A stretch of 39,853 nt of DNA from Anaerolineaceae bacterium UBA4799 (GTDB lineage: Bacteria; Chloroflexota; Anaerolineae; Anaerolineales; Anaerolineaceae). Both the position numbers and the translations under genes were made by a program. The DNA is taken from NCBI GenBank assembly GCA_002402725.1, contig DHGL01000045.1:189-40041 (forward strand), written 5' to 3'. Positions 15,971 through 25,038 of the stretch are shown piece after piece. The stretch's first letter is position 1, and every line of letters starts with the position of its first letter. The notes beneath the pieces are model-generated. The model had not been told where the DNA came from, ran no database searches, and worked only from the letters and a program-made list of their open reading frames with translations.

Positions 15971-17776
15971 ATGGCAGGAACAAATCGCGCAATTATTTAT
16001 TCCCGTGTTTCAACAGACGATCAGCGGTCAAACTTTAGCATTCCTACTCAAATTGCAGAATGTGTGAAGTATTGTCAGAAGAATGGTTACACCTTGGTTG
16101 GGAATGCTTTTGTTGATAAAAAATCAGGATTAGACGTTGAGAAAAACGACAATTCTATTCCTGCGTATGTGGATGACTATACATCTCGGGAAATGAATCG
16201 CCCCAGTTTGGATGCGGCGCTTACTTATTTGGAAGATTATGGATTCGATATTGTTGTTGTGCTTTCCATAGATCGGTTAGCGCGAGACCCATATATTCGT
16301 CAGACATTGGAACGGGAATTTTCCCGGCGAGGGGCAAAGATTGAATTTGCTTTAGGAAATTACGAAGACTCCCCGGAAGGGGAAGTTCGTAAAGATATGG
16401 ATGCAACATTTGCCAAATGGGAAAATGCTAAACGTGTAGAGCGATGCAATCGTGGAAAACGCGGAAAGGCCGAGAAGGGTTTATATGTGGGAGGAAGAAC
16501 CCCTTATGGATACGTTTTGGATTCCAAAGGAATAGGGGGGCTTTCGATTCATTCAGAACAATCTAAAGTCGTTCGTTTGATTTATACCCTTTACGGTGAG
16601 CAGAATTATTCAATGCATGGGATTCGAGTGGAATTAGAAAAACGTGAGATTCCTTCTTATACAGGAAAACCCAACTGGCATTTATCGGCTATTCGAAATA
16701 TTCTTATTAATACAGCGTATAAAGGTTATGTCCATTACAACAAATCAGTTTGTAAGAGTAATTCGAACCGCAAACTTCGTGAAACGCATGAATGGATAAA
16801 GATCATTATTGCCCCTTTGGTCGATGAAAAATTATTTGATCTTGTTCAAATCAGGATTAAGGATCATCGAGAAGCATTACGCCGGCAAGCTCATCATTTT
16901 TACCTTTTATCTGGCATGATTCGTTGTTCAGAGTGTGGAAAACCTTACAGAGCCAATTTTCAAAATGACCGTCCTAAGCAAAATCGCAAAGCATATCGAT
17001 CCTATCGTCACCGTAGGCAAGAAGGACAATGTATGGATAGGGAAATTACAGCGGTTCGTTTGGAGGATCAGGTATGGAGTGAGGTTACAGATATGTTGAT
17101 GAACACCGAAAAATTACGACAGGCTTATCACCAGGCGCAAATAGTAGATCAGGAAAATCGCTCTCGCTCACGGATTCACTTAGATGGGTATTATCATTCA
17201 GTGGAAAAATTTGAGCAGCAAATAAACAACTTGACCCGAGCATATACTGATCCAGATATCCAAATGACAAAAACCGAATACCTCTCTCAGAGGGTGCAGT
17301 TGGAGCACGAGTTGGTAGAAATTCACGACAAGATTAAAGAGATTGAATAGGCTTCTACTGAGTTGCCATCCCAAGGTCAATTTGAAGATTTAGAGAATTT
17401 TGCTAAAAGCGTACGCGAACGGATTGCAAATGATGATTGGGATCCCTCTCCGGAGAGTAAGCGGCAGGTATTGGGGTTGTTGCACGCAAAGGTTATGCTC
17501 TCAAAAGATGGAACAGGCAAAGTGACTGGATGGTTTGGAGAAACGTCAGGGTTTTCGTACATACGCCGTTCACATTCTGCCCTCCAGGACCGGTCGATTG
17601 AACAAAGCAAATGGAATATTCGTTTTCCGCTATTTGGTTTATATTTATATTCACATAAAACATACGCTATTCTGGCAGTTTGGTTGCAGCAGGCAGCTAT
17701 TGAGAACGCAAGTAGTACAAGGTTGGTTTACTGTGCCCTTTTCAAAGCAGATGAATATCAGATAAAATTCTATTAA
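15971..17776 (+). pseudogene. Large serine recombinase/integrase with in-frame TAG
   Basis: The protein has the resolvase catalytic domain (IIYSRVSTDDQ with the expected nucleophile S14 and R12, then SIDRLARD), the recombinase domain (GGRTPYGYVLD, and NWHLSAIRNILINTAYKGYV) and a zinc ribbon (CSECGKPY, later QCMDRE), then a coiled coil. The continuous frame ends at TAG 17348-17350 (459 residues). The same frame continues at once with TELPSQGQFEDLENFAKSVR and KVMLSKDGTGKVTGWFG, which look like the usual C-terminal end of large serine recombinases. So the stop interrupts the gene. The in-frame part after about 17540 (to TAA 17776) may be past the true end. The start has AGGAGG 5' of ATG 15971. 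It is the likely integrase of the element and sits next to the chromosomal folE. Confidence 0.85.
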
Positions 17777-17819
17777 TTGAAATATAACACACACAAGTTA
17801 TTGAGAAACGAGAGAGGCT

Positions 17820-18467
17820 ATGACTGAAACTTCTGTTGATGATTTTTCCGTGGATGAATTGCTGCAATTGAACCAGCGTAATATCAGCCGTGAAGATCTT
17901 AAAAAGTATGAAGGTTACATGACCGAGATTTTCAGCGCGTTGGGGATGGACGTGAACACGCCCTCCACCCATGAAACCCCACGCCGTTTTTTGGAAGCGC
18001 TGATCGAGTCAACAAGCGGTTATGACGGTGACCCCAAACTCATAAAATCTTTCCCGCGCGAATGCCGCGGTGAACCCGATTGCCGCCTCAGCCAGGTCAT
18101 CGAGGGTCCAATTCACTTTCACTCGCTTTGCGAGCATCACGTTTTTCCGTTCTACGGAGAGGCCTATGTAGGCTATGTTGCAGACGAGCGCATTTTGGGT
18201 ATCTCGAAACTGACACGCCTGGTGCGGCTTTACACCAAGCGTTTCGCGGTGCAGGAGCGCATCGGCTACCAGATCGCTGACACGCTTGAAGCGCTGATGC
18301 GCCCGCACGGTGTGGCGGTTTTCATGCGCGCCAAGCACATGTGCGTTGAGATGCGCGGCGTACGCGAGATCTCACCCGCCACCCGCACCACGGTCTTCCG
18401 CGGCGTGTACGCCGATGACCCGACGCTGCGCGCGGAATTCCTGAACGTGTGCGGGATTATTAAATAA
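17820..18467 (+). CDS. folE: GTP cyclohydrolase I
   Basis: A 215-residue type I GTP cyclohydrolase, which turns GTP into 7,8-dihydroneopterin triphosphate, the first step to folate and related pterins. Conserved elements are present: the Zn/active-site segment CEHHVFPFYGEAYVGY, ILGISKLTRLVRLYTKRFAV, QERIGYQIAD, and MCVEMRGVR with the second zinc Cys. The length is usual for the family. Start ATG 17820 has a GAGAGG ribosome site. It stands alone, followed by a clear terminator, and marks the return to GC-rich chromosome after the mobile element. Confidence 0.96.
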   Translation: MTETSVDDFSVDELLQLNQRNISREDLKKYEGYMTEIFSALGMDVNTPSTHETPRRFLEALIESTSGYDGDPKLIKSFPRECRGEPDCRLSQVIEGPIHFHSLCEHHVFPFYGEAYVGYVADERILGISKLTRLVRLYTKRFAVQERIGYQIADTLEALMRPHGVAVFMRAKHMCVEMRGVREISPATRTTVFRGVYADDPTLRAEFLNVCGIIK

Positions 18468-18490
18468 GACACCTGCTGCGACTATTGACT

Positions 18491-18533
18491 CACCCTGCCG
18501 GAACGATTGAGATGCCAGGCAGGGTGTCTTTTT
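18491..18533 (+). terminator. Rho-independent terminator of folE
   Basis: CACCCTGCC (18491-18499) pairs perfectly with GGCAGGGTG (18518-18526), 9 bp with an 18-base loop, followed by TCTTTTT. It lies just after the folE stop. Confidence 0.85.
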
Positions 18534-18564
18534 CTGGGTATATCGGAAAATTGTGATTCACTGA

Positions 18565-19587
18565 CTATTGCGGCGCTGGCAGTTCTTCCATTAAAAAATT
18601 CAACAGCTGCAGCGCGGTGATGTTCTTCACTTCCTTGCCGTAATCCAGGGCGATGGGCAATGAAAAATCGGTCGAGGGCGGGCCGGACCAGAAATTCAAA
18701 TGTTCACCATCGGGTTTCAACCCGTGGTTCGCCAGGGGTTGGGCGGCTTTCCAGAAGTTCCACAGCGGCAATTCATATTCCATCGCCAGGCGCGCGATGG
18801 TTTCATTGATCGATTCGTCCCCTTCAATGTTATCTGCCTTGGTGGTCAGCACTGGCAGGATACCGAGCGAGATGGTCTTTTCGATGATGGCGCGCAGGTT
18901 CTGTTCGTAAACCTCAGGCTGCTGTTGGTGCGTCTTGGCGTCGATAGTACCCAGCATGATGATGGCGATGCTGGGGTTATCCACGCGGTACTGGCACTCA
19001 AGCATGGGCTCGTTGGGCAGGCACTCATCGTTATTCCACAGCGAAACCAGCACCCGTGAAGTGGTGGTACCGGGGTTGGTAGCCTGGTTGGGCAGGCGGA
19101 ATGATTTTTTATAATAGTCGATCGCCGGTTGAAGGTAGGCGAAATCCTTGCCCAGGTCGTATTGACCGCCAAAGCCGGCAAGAAAATCCGGTGACATGCT
19201 GTTGCAGTCCCCGACCTTTGTGTACACGTGGGGGTCGTTACCCATCGCCAGCCCTTGCTGGTAGATTTCGCGCGCCCTGTCTGAGAGGGCTTCCGGCAGT
19301 ACCGGCAGTTCTTTCCACAATCCCGGGGTATATACAACGGCTGTCCGCGTGGGTACGGGGGTATCAGTATCCGTCGGCGAGGTAGTGGCTGTTTCCTGCA
19401 GAGTAGCGGCGGGGGTTGTGGCGGACTCCATGGGTGCGGCTTCCTCCGCCGTGGGGTTGGCCGGTGCGGACGCTGTGGGGTTGGCCGGCTGACAGGCGCT
19501 CAATACCAAGGTGAGAATGGCAACGAAGATGAGCAGCGGGAGGAATACCCGGTGTGCGTGATTGTTGCTGGTTTTGGCAGGCTTCAT
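18565..19587 (-). CDS. Lipoprotein SGNH/GDSL-like hydrolase
   Basis: A lipoprotein: a basic N-terminus, a hydrophobic helix and the lipobox LVLSAC near residues 27-32, then a Thr/Pro/Ala-rich linker of about 65 residues (repeated ANPTA and TDTPVP). The extracellular domain resembles SGNH/GDSL hydrolases, with VGDCNSMS near the nucleophile position and DGEHL (Asp-x-x-His) near the C-terminus. The usual GDS serine is replaced by Cys (GDC), so it may act by another route or be a binding protein. I place the start at ATG 19587 (MKPAKTSNN), because the signal peptide then has normal length; an upstream start at 19647 would add 20 residues. The substrate is unknown; cell-envelope carbohydrate or ester hydrolysis is possible. 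Confidence 0.7.
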   Translation of the reverse strand: MKPAKTSNNHAHRVFLPLLIFVAILTLVLSACQPANPTASAPANPTAEEAAPMESATTPAATLQETATTSPTDTDTPVPTRTAVVYTPGLWKELPVLPEALSDRAREIYQQGLAMGNDPHVYTKVGDCNSMSPDFLAGFGGQYDLGKDFAYLQPAIDYYKKSFRLPNQATNPGTTTSRVLVSLWNNDECLPNEPMLECQYRVDNPSIAIIMLGTIDAKTHQQQPEVYEQNLRAIIEKTISLGILPVLTTKADNIEGDESINETIARLAMEYELPLWNFWKAAQPLANHGLKPDGEHLNFWSGPPSTDFSLPIALDYGKEVKNITALQLLNFLMEELPAPQ

Positions 19588-19690
19588 ATTGTGGCAAGTA
19601 CTTTCTAAGGCTAATATTTTCCGGTAAACGGAGGTGAAACGCAGCAATTATACCTGCATCCGTTACGCGCGAGGGCGGTGCTGGAAAAGA

Positions 19691-21199
19691 TTAATCGATT
19701 TCTTCACCCGAGGCGGTTTGATTTTCATCGCAATGCTCACCACAAATTTGCTGCCACTGCCGGCCTTCAGAGCGCAACATGCGTTCGCTGCATTGTGGTC
19801 CCCAGCTGCCGGGTTCATACTCTTCAGGAGGGGGCGCTGCGAAATCTTCCCAACCGGCGATGATGGGATCGAATAACGCCCACGAAAGCTCGGATTGGTC
19901 GGCGCGGGTGAATAGAGAAGCATCGCCGGTGATGACGTCCAGCAGCAGGCGCTCGTACGCCTCCGGGATAGCGCTCTGGTCATACACATCGCTGTAGTGG
20001 TAATTCATGTTCACCGAACGGGTCTCAGCCACTGTATCCGGCACCTTGGTCTCAAAACGCAGGTGAATGCCTTCATCAGGCTGCAGGCACATTGAAAGCA
20101 GGTTGGAGCGCCCTTCCAGGTCACCCCCTGACATGGGGAAAAGCATATGCGGGGGTTGTTTGAACTGAATGAGGATTTCGCTTACCTTTTCTGCCAGTTT
20201 CTTGCCGGAACGCAGGTAGAAAGGTACACCCTGCCAGCGCCAGTTGTCGATGTGAAAGCGCATGGCGGCGTAGGTGGGGGTGCGCGAACCCGGCGTCACA
20301 TTTGGCTCCTGCGGGTACCCGCGATATTGACCGATGACGCAGTGTTTCATGATATCGTTACTGGTGATGGGGCGGATGGCGCGGATGACCTTCATTTTCT
20401 CGTCACGCAGCGCGTCGGCATTGTAGGTGCTGGTCGGTTCCATCGCCACCAGCGTTAGCAATTGGATAAGGTGGTTTTGGAACATGTCGCGAATCACCCC
20501 AGCCCGGTCATAATAACGCGCGCGTGTGCCCACACCCACTGTCTCGGCAACGGTGATTTGTACATTATCGATAAAGTTACGGTTCCATACTGGCTCGAAG
20601 ATAGCGTTGGCGAAGCGCGCTACCAAAATATTCTGCACGGTTTCTTTGCCGAGATAGTGGTCGATGCGGTATACCTGTTGCTCTTTCATCACAGCGTGGA
20701 TGCTTTGATTGAGCGAACGGGCGCTTTCGAGGTCCGAGCCGAAGGGCTTTTCGATGACCACACGCCGCCAACCGCCGTTTTCTTGCAGCAGTCCGGATGC
20801 GGCCAGGTTGTTGATTATTTCGAGAAAATATTCAGGCGGTGTGGCCAGGTAGTACATGCGGTTGGCCTCTCCGCCTTCCAGAGTGTTCAGTTGTTCATTG
20901 ATCTGGTGAAATGTTTCCGGTTTGGCGGCGTCGCCGGAAAGATAGGTCAATTTTTGCGAGAAGGTTTGCCAGGCATTTTCATCCACCAGCGTGCGGGAGA
21001 ATCTGGTCAATCCCTCGCGTGAAACACGGCGCAGGTCTTCATCCGTCCAGGGGCGCCCGGCAGTGCCGAATATCCTGAAGGATCCAGGCAGGCGGCCTTT
21101 GAGGTACAGGTTGTAAAGCGCCGGGATCAGTTTGCGGTGGGAGAGGTCACCAGAGACGCCGAAGATTACGATCGATGTGGAATCTGTCATTTTAATCAT
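19691..21199 (-). CDS. zwf: Glucose-6-phosphate 1-dehydrogenase
   Basis: A 502-residue G6PD, the first step of the oxidative pentose phosphate pathway. The NADP site [20 protein letters not shown] is at the N-terminus (about 10-29), and the signature [14 protein letters not shown] includes the substrate-binding His/Lys. The C-terminal PGSWGP motif is in place. The start is ATG 21199 or ATG 21190, and AAGGA lies upstream. The 6-phosphogluconate dehydrogenase gene at 22036 supplies the later step on the opposite strand. Length and motifs look normal, so the enzyme is probably active. Confidence 0.96.
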   Translation of the reverse strand: MIKMTDSTSIVIFGVSGDLSHRKLIPALYNLYLKGRLPGSFRIFGTAGRPWTDEDLRRVSREGLTRFSRTLVDENAWQTFSQKLTYLSGDAAKPETFHQINEQLNTLEGGEANRMYYLATPPEYFLEIINNLAASGLLQENGGWRRVVIEKPFGSDLESARSLNQSIHAVMKEQQVYRIDHYLGKETVQNILVARFANAIFEPVWNRNFIDNVQITVAETVGVGTRARYYDRAGVIRDMFQNHLIQLLTLVAMEPTSTYNADALRDEKMKVIRAIRPITSNDIMKHCVIGQYRGYPQEPNVTPGSRTPTYAAMRFHIDNWRWQGVPFYLRSGKKLAEKVSEILIQFKQPPHMLFPMSGGDLEGRSNLLSMCLQPDEGIHLRFETKVPDTVAETRSVNMNYHYSDVYDQSAIPEAYERLLLDVITGDASLFTRADQSELSWALFDPIIAGWEDFAAPPPEEYEPGSWGPQCSERMLRSEGRQWQQICGEHCDENQTASGEEID

Positions 21200-21322
21200 T
21201 TTCCTTGTGTGAAAACATTATATCTATATTCATGTATATTCACTTGGTGCAGGCAATCATGAACGCGTGAAATCATACACAGAATTAGCGGTCAGGAGTG
21301 CGTATCCAATACCCCGGATGAA

Positions 21323-21940
21323 GTGTTATTTTATATCATGAATGTGATGCAGATTTTGGGGTTGTTCGCCCTGGGCTACGCGCTGGGCAATTTCTCACCG
21401 GCTTACCTTATCGGCCGGCAGGTTGGCAGATTCGATATCCGCGAAGAGGGCAGCGGCAACGCCGGGGCTACCAACGTGATGCGCACGTTAGGCTGGCGTT
21501 ACGGCCTGTTGGTATTCGTGCTGGATGCTCTCAAGGGGGCGACCGCAGCAAGCGTGGGTTATTGGCTGGGTGGTGAACCCGGGCTGGCAGCCGCAGCTAT
21601 TGGTGTGTTACTCGGACACGATTTCCCTGTTTCTTTGAACTTCCGCGGCGGTAAGGGCATCGCTGCCACCATCGGCATCCTGCTCAGCCTGCTGCCTCTA
21701 CCCACACTGGCGGGTATCCTGGTTTTTGTGCTGGTGGTGCTGGGCACGCGCATGGTATCGCTGGGTTCATTGGTGTTCGTCTCGGGTATGGCCGCTTACT
21801 CGCTGCTCTCTAAGCAATCTCTGGTGCTGATCATTGTGGCGGTGGGAGCCGCGCTCTTTGCCATCCTGCGCCACCGCGAGAACATCCGCCGCATCCTGGC
21901 AGGCGTTGAGAACCGAATTTCCTTCCAGAAAAACCAGTAA
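21323..21940 (+). CDS. plsY: Glycerol-3-phosphate acyltransferase PlsY
   Basis: An integral membrane enzyme, about 200 residues with five or so membrane segments. It transfers acyl from acyl-phosphate to glycerol-3-phosphate in phospholipid synthesis. The three PlsY motifs are visible: YALGNFSPAYLIGR near the N-terminus, GSGNAGATNVMRTLG (about 46-60), and GHDFPVSLNFRGGKGIAAT (about 98-116). GTG 21323, ATG 21338 and ATG 21347 are alternative starts; none has a strong ribosome site. It is divergent from zwf, with 123 bases between them that must hold both promoters. Confidence 0.94.
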   Translation: MLFYIMNVMQILGLFALGYALGNFSPAYLIGRQVGRFDIREEGSGNAGATNVMRTLGWRYGLLVFVLDALKGATAASVGYWLGGEPGLAAAAIGVLLGHDFPVSLNFRGGKGIAATIGILLSLLPLPTLAGILVFVLVVLGTRMVSLGSLVFVSGMAAYSLLSKQSLVLIIVAVGAALFAILRHRENIRRILAGVENRISFQKNQ

Positions 21941-22035
21941 GGATCCGTTTATAGCGTATGTTAGCCAGCCCATGCCGGGTTTTTCGCATTGGCAGCGGAT
22001 ATAATAAGCCATAATTGGTTAATATGGAGGATAGC

Positions 22036-22944
22036 ATGCAAATCGGGATGGTCGGGTTGGGAAAGATGGGCATGAACATGGCGCAGCGATTGGTAAAAGG
22101 CGGGCACAGCGTGGTAGGCAATGCCACAAAAGATGCCACGATTCGCGAAGCCGAGGAGGGCGGGGTGAAAGGCGCGCGTTCACTGGAGGAGCTGGTCGCA
22201 AACCTGGCACAACCGCGCGTAGTATGGCTGATGGTTCCCGCCGGCGCAGTAACTGAAGAAGTGCTGCGGTCGCTCATTCCACTGCTTGCCAAAGACGACA
22301 TCATCATCGATGGCGGTAACTCCAATTATAAAGACACGATACGCCGCAGCCATTTGCTGGCGGAACACGGTTTACGCTTTTTGGATGTGGGAACCAGCGG
22401 CGGCATCTGGGGGTTGAGCGAAGGCTACAGCCTGATGATAGGTGGTGATACTGCCACCGCTGAATACCTGCGCCCTATTTTTGAAACGCTGGCGCCGGCT
22501 GCTGACCAGGGTTGGGGGTGGGTTGGCCCGAGTGGTGCCGGGCACTTCACCAAGATGGTTCACAACGGTATCGAGTACGGCATGATGCAGGCGTTTGCCG
22601 AGGGGTTTGAGATCATGAAGGCGAAGCAGGAGTTCGGGCTGGATTTGCACCAGGTCGCTAAAATCTGGCAGCGCGGCAGCGTGGTACGCTCCTGGTTGCT
22701 CGACTTGATTGAAAACCTGATGAAAGAAGACTCATCGCTCGAAGATATAGAAGCCTACGTGGCGGATTCGGGCGAGGGGCGCTGGACAGTGTTCGAGGCC
22801 ATCGACCTGAACGTTGCCGCGCCAGTCATCACGGCGGCGCTGCAGCGGCGCATCCGCTCGCGGCAGACAGGCCCATATTCAGACAAGCTGGTCGCGGCCA
22901 TGCGCAACCAGTTCGGTGGTCATGAAGTAAAAAAGAAGGGCTAG
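22036..22944 (+). CDS. gnd: 6-phosphogluconate dehydrogenase, decarboxylating (short form)
   Basis: About 302 residues, the short YqeC/GndA-like form. It oxidises 6-phosphogluconate to ribulose 5-phosphate and CO2 with NAD(P)+, completing with zwf the oxidative pentose phosphate branch. The Rossmann motif GMVGLGKMGMNMAQRLVKGG starts at residue 4; DGGNSNYKDTIRR and GTSGGIWGL (substrate loop) are conserved, as is the catalytic Lys/Asn helix in GHFTKMVHNGIEYGMMQ. ATG 22036 is chosen over the upstream TTG because GGAGG is at 22026-22030. A TATAAT at 22000-22005 may be the -10 box. The last four bases overlap the 3' end of the convergent DUF493 gene. Confidence 0.93.
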   Translation: MQIGMVGLGKMGMNMAQRLVKGGHSVVGNATKDATIREAEEGGVKGARSLEELVANLAQPRVVWLMVPAGAVTEEVLRSLIPLLAKDDIIIDGGNSNYKDTIRRSHLLAEHGLRFLDVGTSGGIWGLSEGYSLMIGGDTATAEYLRPIFETLAPAADQGWGWVGPSGAGHFTKMVHNGIEYGMMQAFAEGFEIMKAKQEFGLDLHQVAKIWQRGSVVRSWLLDLIENLMKEDSSLEDIEAYVADSGEGRWTVFEAIDLNVAAPVITAALQRRIRSRQTGPYSDKLVAAMRNQFGGHEVKKKG

Positions 22945-23210
22945 AGGATCATCAACACGCGTTCGTGGTCGCTCAACTCATCGTAGAGCGCGTCCACCTG
23001 GGCGCGGCTTTCAGCGATGAACTGGAAGGATACCGAGCGGTAGCGGTTGCCACTGGAAAGCCGGCTGATAATATTTTCTTCCAATAAATCCGGCACATGG
23101 CGGCGCACGATCTCCACCACGAAGGATTCAAAATCCAGTTTGTCCAGTCCGATTACTTTAAGGGGGAAAATTATCGGGTATTCGATCTCGGGGTAATTAT
23201 CTTCTACCAT
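22941..23210 (-). CDS. DUF493/YbeD-family protein
   Basis: An 89-residue protein matching the DUF493 (YbeD) pattern: YPIIFPLKVIGLDKLDFESF, then IVRRHVPDLLEENIISRLSS and YRSVSFQFIAESRAQVDALY. YbeD has an ACT-like regulatory fold, and its molecular role is not settled. Convergent with gnd and overlapping it by four bases. The start ATG 23210 has only a weak GGTG ribosome site. Confidence 0.85.
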   Translation of the reverse strand: MVEDNYPEIEYPIIFPLKVIGLDKLDFESFVVEIVRRHVPDLLEENIISRLSSGNRYRSVSFQFIAESRAQVDALYDELSDHERVLMIL

Positions 23211-23251
23211 TATTCACCAGGGAGCTATTATACCGTCATTCAGGATTGCAC

Positions 23252-23289
23252 GCACGTGTTGTGACCAGCCACGTGTGACCAGCAAAGTG
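23252..23289 (+). repeat. Left copy of direct repeat bounding the low-GC island
   Basis: GCACGTGTTGTGACCAGC at 23252-23269 is followed directly by a second, shortened unit CACGTGTGACCAGCAAAGTG at 23270-23289. The right copy at 32053-32076 reads as the first unit continued by AAAGTG. The second left unit equals the right copy with three bases (TTG) missing. The repeat sits where base composition changes. Confidence 0.75.
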
Positions 23290-23594
23290 ACCATGATTAC
23301 TTTCATTGGTTCACCGAGTGCTGCCGTTTCAGCAGAAGGAACAAGATTCCGCATGGTGGTTACAGGTGCCAAACTCTCTTATATTAGCAAAAAAATTGCT
23401 GCCAATTATCTGGTTGTTGGAAATGAAAAGGTTTTCTACCCCGATCTGGGTAAGTTTGATACTACTGTTTATGAAATTCCACTGGAGCTGGGGGAGAGCG
23501 TTTCATATTGCATTGCGGGGTATTGCCTGATGTGTTGGAAACCACGCTACGGGTTACCGGATATAAAGGGATCATCGGCACAGAACTTTACTAA
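23275..23594 (+). pseudogene. Unrecognised, probably frameshifted remnant
   Basis: The gap 23211-23846 holds no intact recognised gene. A frame from 23275 encodes AANYLVVGNEKVFYPDLGKF and EIPLELGESVSYCIAG, then apparently loses one base near 23517-23521. The adjacent frame continues sensibly as VLPDVLETTLRVTGYKGIIG and stops at TAA 23592-23594. The joined product looks like the end of a real protein of unknown family. There is no good start or ribosome site, so it is most likely a decayed fragment. Confidence 0.4.
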
Positions 23595-23665
23595 AAGTTC
23601 ATCATCTGTCTGGAGTTTCCGGAAAACTACCTATACAACGATAGAATCTAATAGTCGCGGGGGAG

Positions 23666-23709
23666 CTCCGGGGCATCTCGCTTGAGGGAAAGCGAGAGAT
23701 GCCCCGGAG
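23666..23709. terminator. Very strong hairpin, possible terminator or mobile hairpin
   Basis: CTCCGGGGCATCTCGCTT (23666-23683) pairs with 23690-23709 over 18 bp, with a 2-base bulge on the right arm and a 6-base loop. The right flank is TTAAAATAG, not a clean U-tract. It lies in the gap between the remnant at 23275-23594 and the 3' end of the IclR gene. It may end transcription for one or both directions. Confidence 0.5.
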
Positions 23710-23846
23710 TTAAAATAGATATCTGCTAAGTAAAAGAGGTGCGAAATTTTACAAGTTTTGTGAAAATTCACGCCCGTCGATTAGATTCTTCATAAAGCAC
23801 TAGATGAAAAGAATTATCCAGATAAAAAACGATTTTTAATTCCTAA

Positions 23847-24632
23847 CTACCTTTCCCAACACGTGTAAAGACTATGAGAAATCTTTTCCGACGCTTCATG
23901 CAATGATGGAAGATACTTGAACAATTCCTGCGGGTCCTCGATACCTATAAAACCACTAAAAGAAAGCGCAGCAATAATCGTTCCTTCGTGATCACGCACT
24001 GGCACTCCAATGCAACATCCATTTTCCGCAGATTCTTTGTAATCGATCGCATATCCATGCTTCGCAGTCTCCAATAACTCCTGCCAGAACTTCTTTGGAT
24101 CCGTTATCGTATGGTTGGTCAACGGCTTCATGTCACACGAGTTAATGATTTGGTCAACCAGGTTGATTGGTAATTCAGAAAGCAAGATTTTTCCACCCGC
24201 AGAAGCATAAATAGGCAATTTCGAGAACATAGGTGGAACGTAATCAATAAACTTATTGGTTCGGGATTGCTGCAGGATTATACAATCCAATCCCTCACGC
24301 ACAGTCAGGTTCATCGCCTGACCATGCTTTGCGGTGTATTCTGCCATCACAAACTGTGCAACTTCACGTAAAGCAAGAAACAAATTATTTTTTTCAGTAA
24401 CAAAGCTAATTTTCTGTCCGGTGATGTAGCGTCGATCATTAAATTGGAAAACCCACCCCGATTGTTCCAAAGTCTTGAGAATGCGATATGTGGTTGATGG
24501 ATTTAAGCCACAAGTCTTGGCAATCTCATTAACGCCAACCGGTTCTCGTTTACTACGTAGAAGGTCGAGTACCTGAAGTGCACGCTCGACCATGATAATT
24601 GTTTCACCATTCTGACCATTTTGTTTTTCCAT
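23847..24632 (-). CDS. IclR-family transcriptional regulator
   Basis: A 261-residue IclR-type regulator. The N-terminal winged HTH is ERALQVLDLLRSKREPVGVN followed by EIAKTCGLNPSTTYRILKTL. The C-terminal effector domain contains MNLTVREGLDCIILQQS, PIYASAGGKILLSELP, HGYAIDYKESAENGCCIGVP and VRDHEGTIIAALSFSG, all usual IclR positions. I choose ATG 24632 (MEKQNGQ) with AGGGG upstream rather than ATG 24662. It is divergent from the dapA-like operon and probably represses it and itself through the paired palindromes at 24710-24725 and 24999-25016. The effector is likely a sugar acid or intermediate of the encoded pathway, by analogy with other IclR members. Confidence 0.92.
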   Translation of the reverse strand: MEKQNGQNGETIIMVERALQVLDLLRSKREPVGVNEIAKTCGLNPSTTYRILKTLEQSGWVFQFNDRRYITGQKISFVTEKNNLFLALREVAQFVMAEYTAKHGQAMNLTVREGLDCIILQQSRTNKFIDYVPPMFSKLPIYASAGGKILLSELPINLVDQIINSCDMKPLTNHTITDPKKFWQELLETAKHGYAIDYKESAENGCCIGVPVRDHEGTIIAALSFSGFIGIEDPQELFKYLPSLHEASEKISHSLYTCWER

Positions 24633-24709
24633 ATTACCCCTACCTCTATAAAAAACAGTCACTAGATGCCACCTACCTCTTCAGCAAGTAGCTTATTTAC
24701 AAAACATTA

Positions 24710-24727
24710 CGGAATACCTATTCCGAA
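24710..24727. promoter_or_regulatory. Candidate IclR operator 1 (iclR side)
   Basis: CGGAATACCTATTCCG at 24710-24725 is a palindrome with 7-bp arms and a 2-base centre, followed by AA. It shares GGAATA-n2-YATTCCGAA with operator 2. It lies about 80 bases upstream of the regulator's start codon, suited to autoregulation. Confidence 0.65.
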
Positions 24728-24964
24728 TATTGAAATTTCGAATAAAAAACAACTTCCCTATTTATTATATACCGTTTTGATCCACCTATGTAAAGCGAAA
24801 GACCAATGATTTTTCACAAATAACCGTAATCCCGATCATTAAGTAACCTTATTTCCAATTGTTCAGTCCTGATTATTCTCCACAAACAACTTTGTTTTCC
24901 TGCCTGATCGCTCTCACAATAAGAAAAACAAAAACAACTAACCTAACGTAACGAAAATTCCCTA

Positions 24965-25016
24965 TTGCATTTAGTAAAATAAAGTGCTATTATATTTTAG
25001 GAATAGTCATTCCGAA
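24965..25016 (+). promoter_or_regulatory. Promoter of the catabolic operon with overlapping operator 2
   Basis: TTGCAT (24965-24970) and TATTAT (24988-24993), 17 bases apart, form a plausible promoter. Directly downstream, 24999-25016 carries the second GGAAT-N4-ATTCC palindrome followed by GAA, covering the expected transcription start. A bound repressor would block initiation. The remainder of the gap 24663-25038 is AT-rich without genes. Confidence 0.65.
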
Positions 25017-25038
25017 TTTTTCCACATTAGGAGATATT

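Larger units (their letters stand above)
10378..17776. mobile_element. Integrated replicating element (limits uncertain)
   Basis: The grouping of iterons, small overlapping genes, a DUF3854-type primase-helicase, a structured leader and a large serine recombinase is that of an integrative plasmid-like element. The right end must lie between the recombinase and folE (about 17540-17819). The left end is not visible; the defence locus at 1-10137 may lie inside it. No transfer genes (relaxase, type IV secretion) are seen, so within this window it is at most mobilisable. Serine recombinase core sites are too short to spot by eye. Confidence 0.65.
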
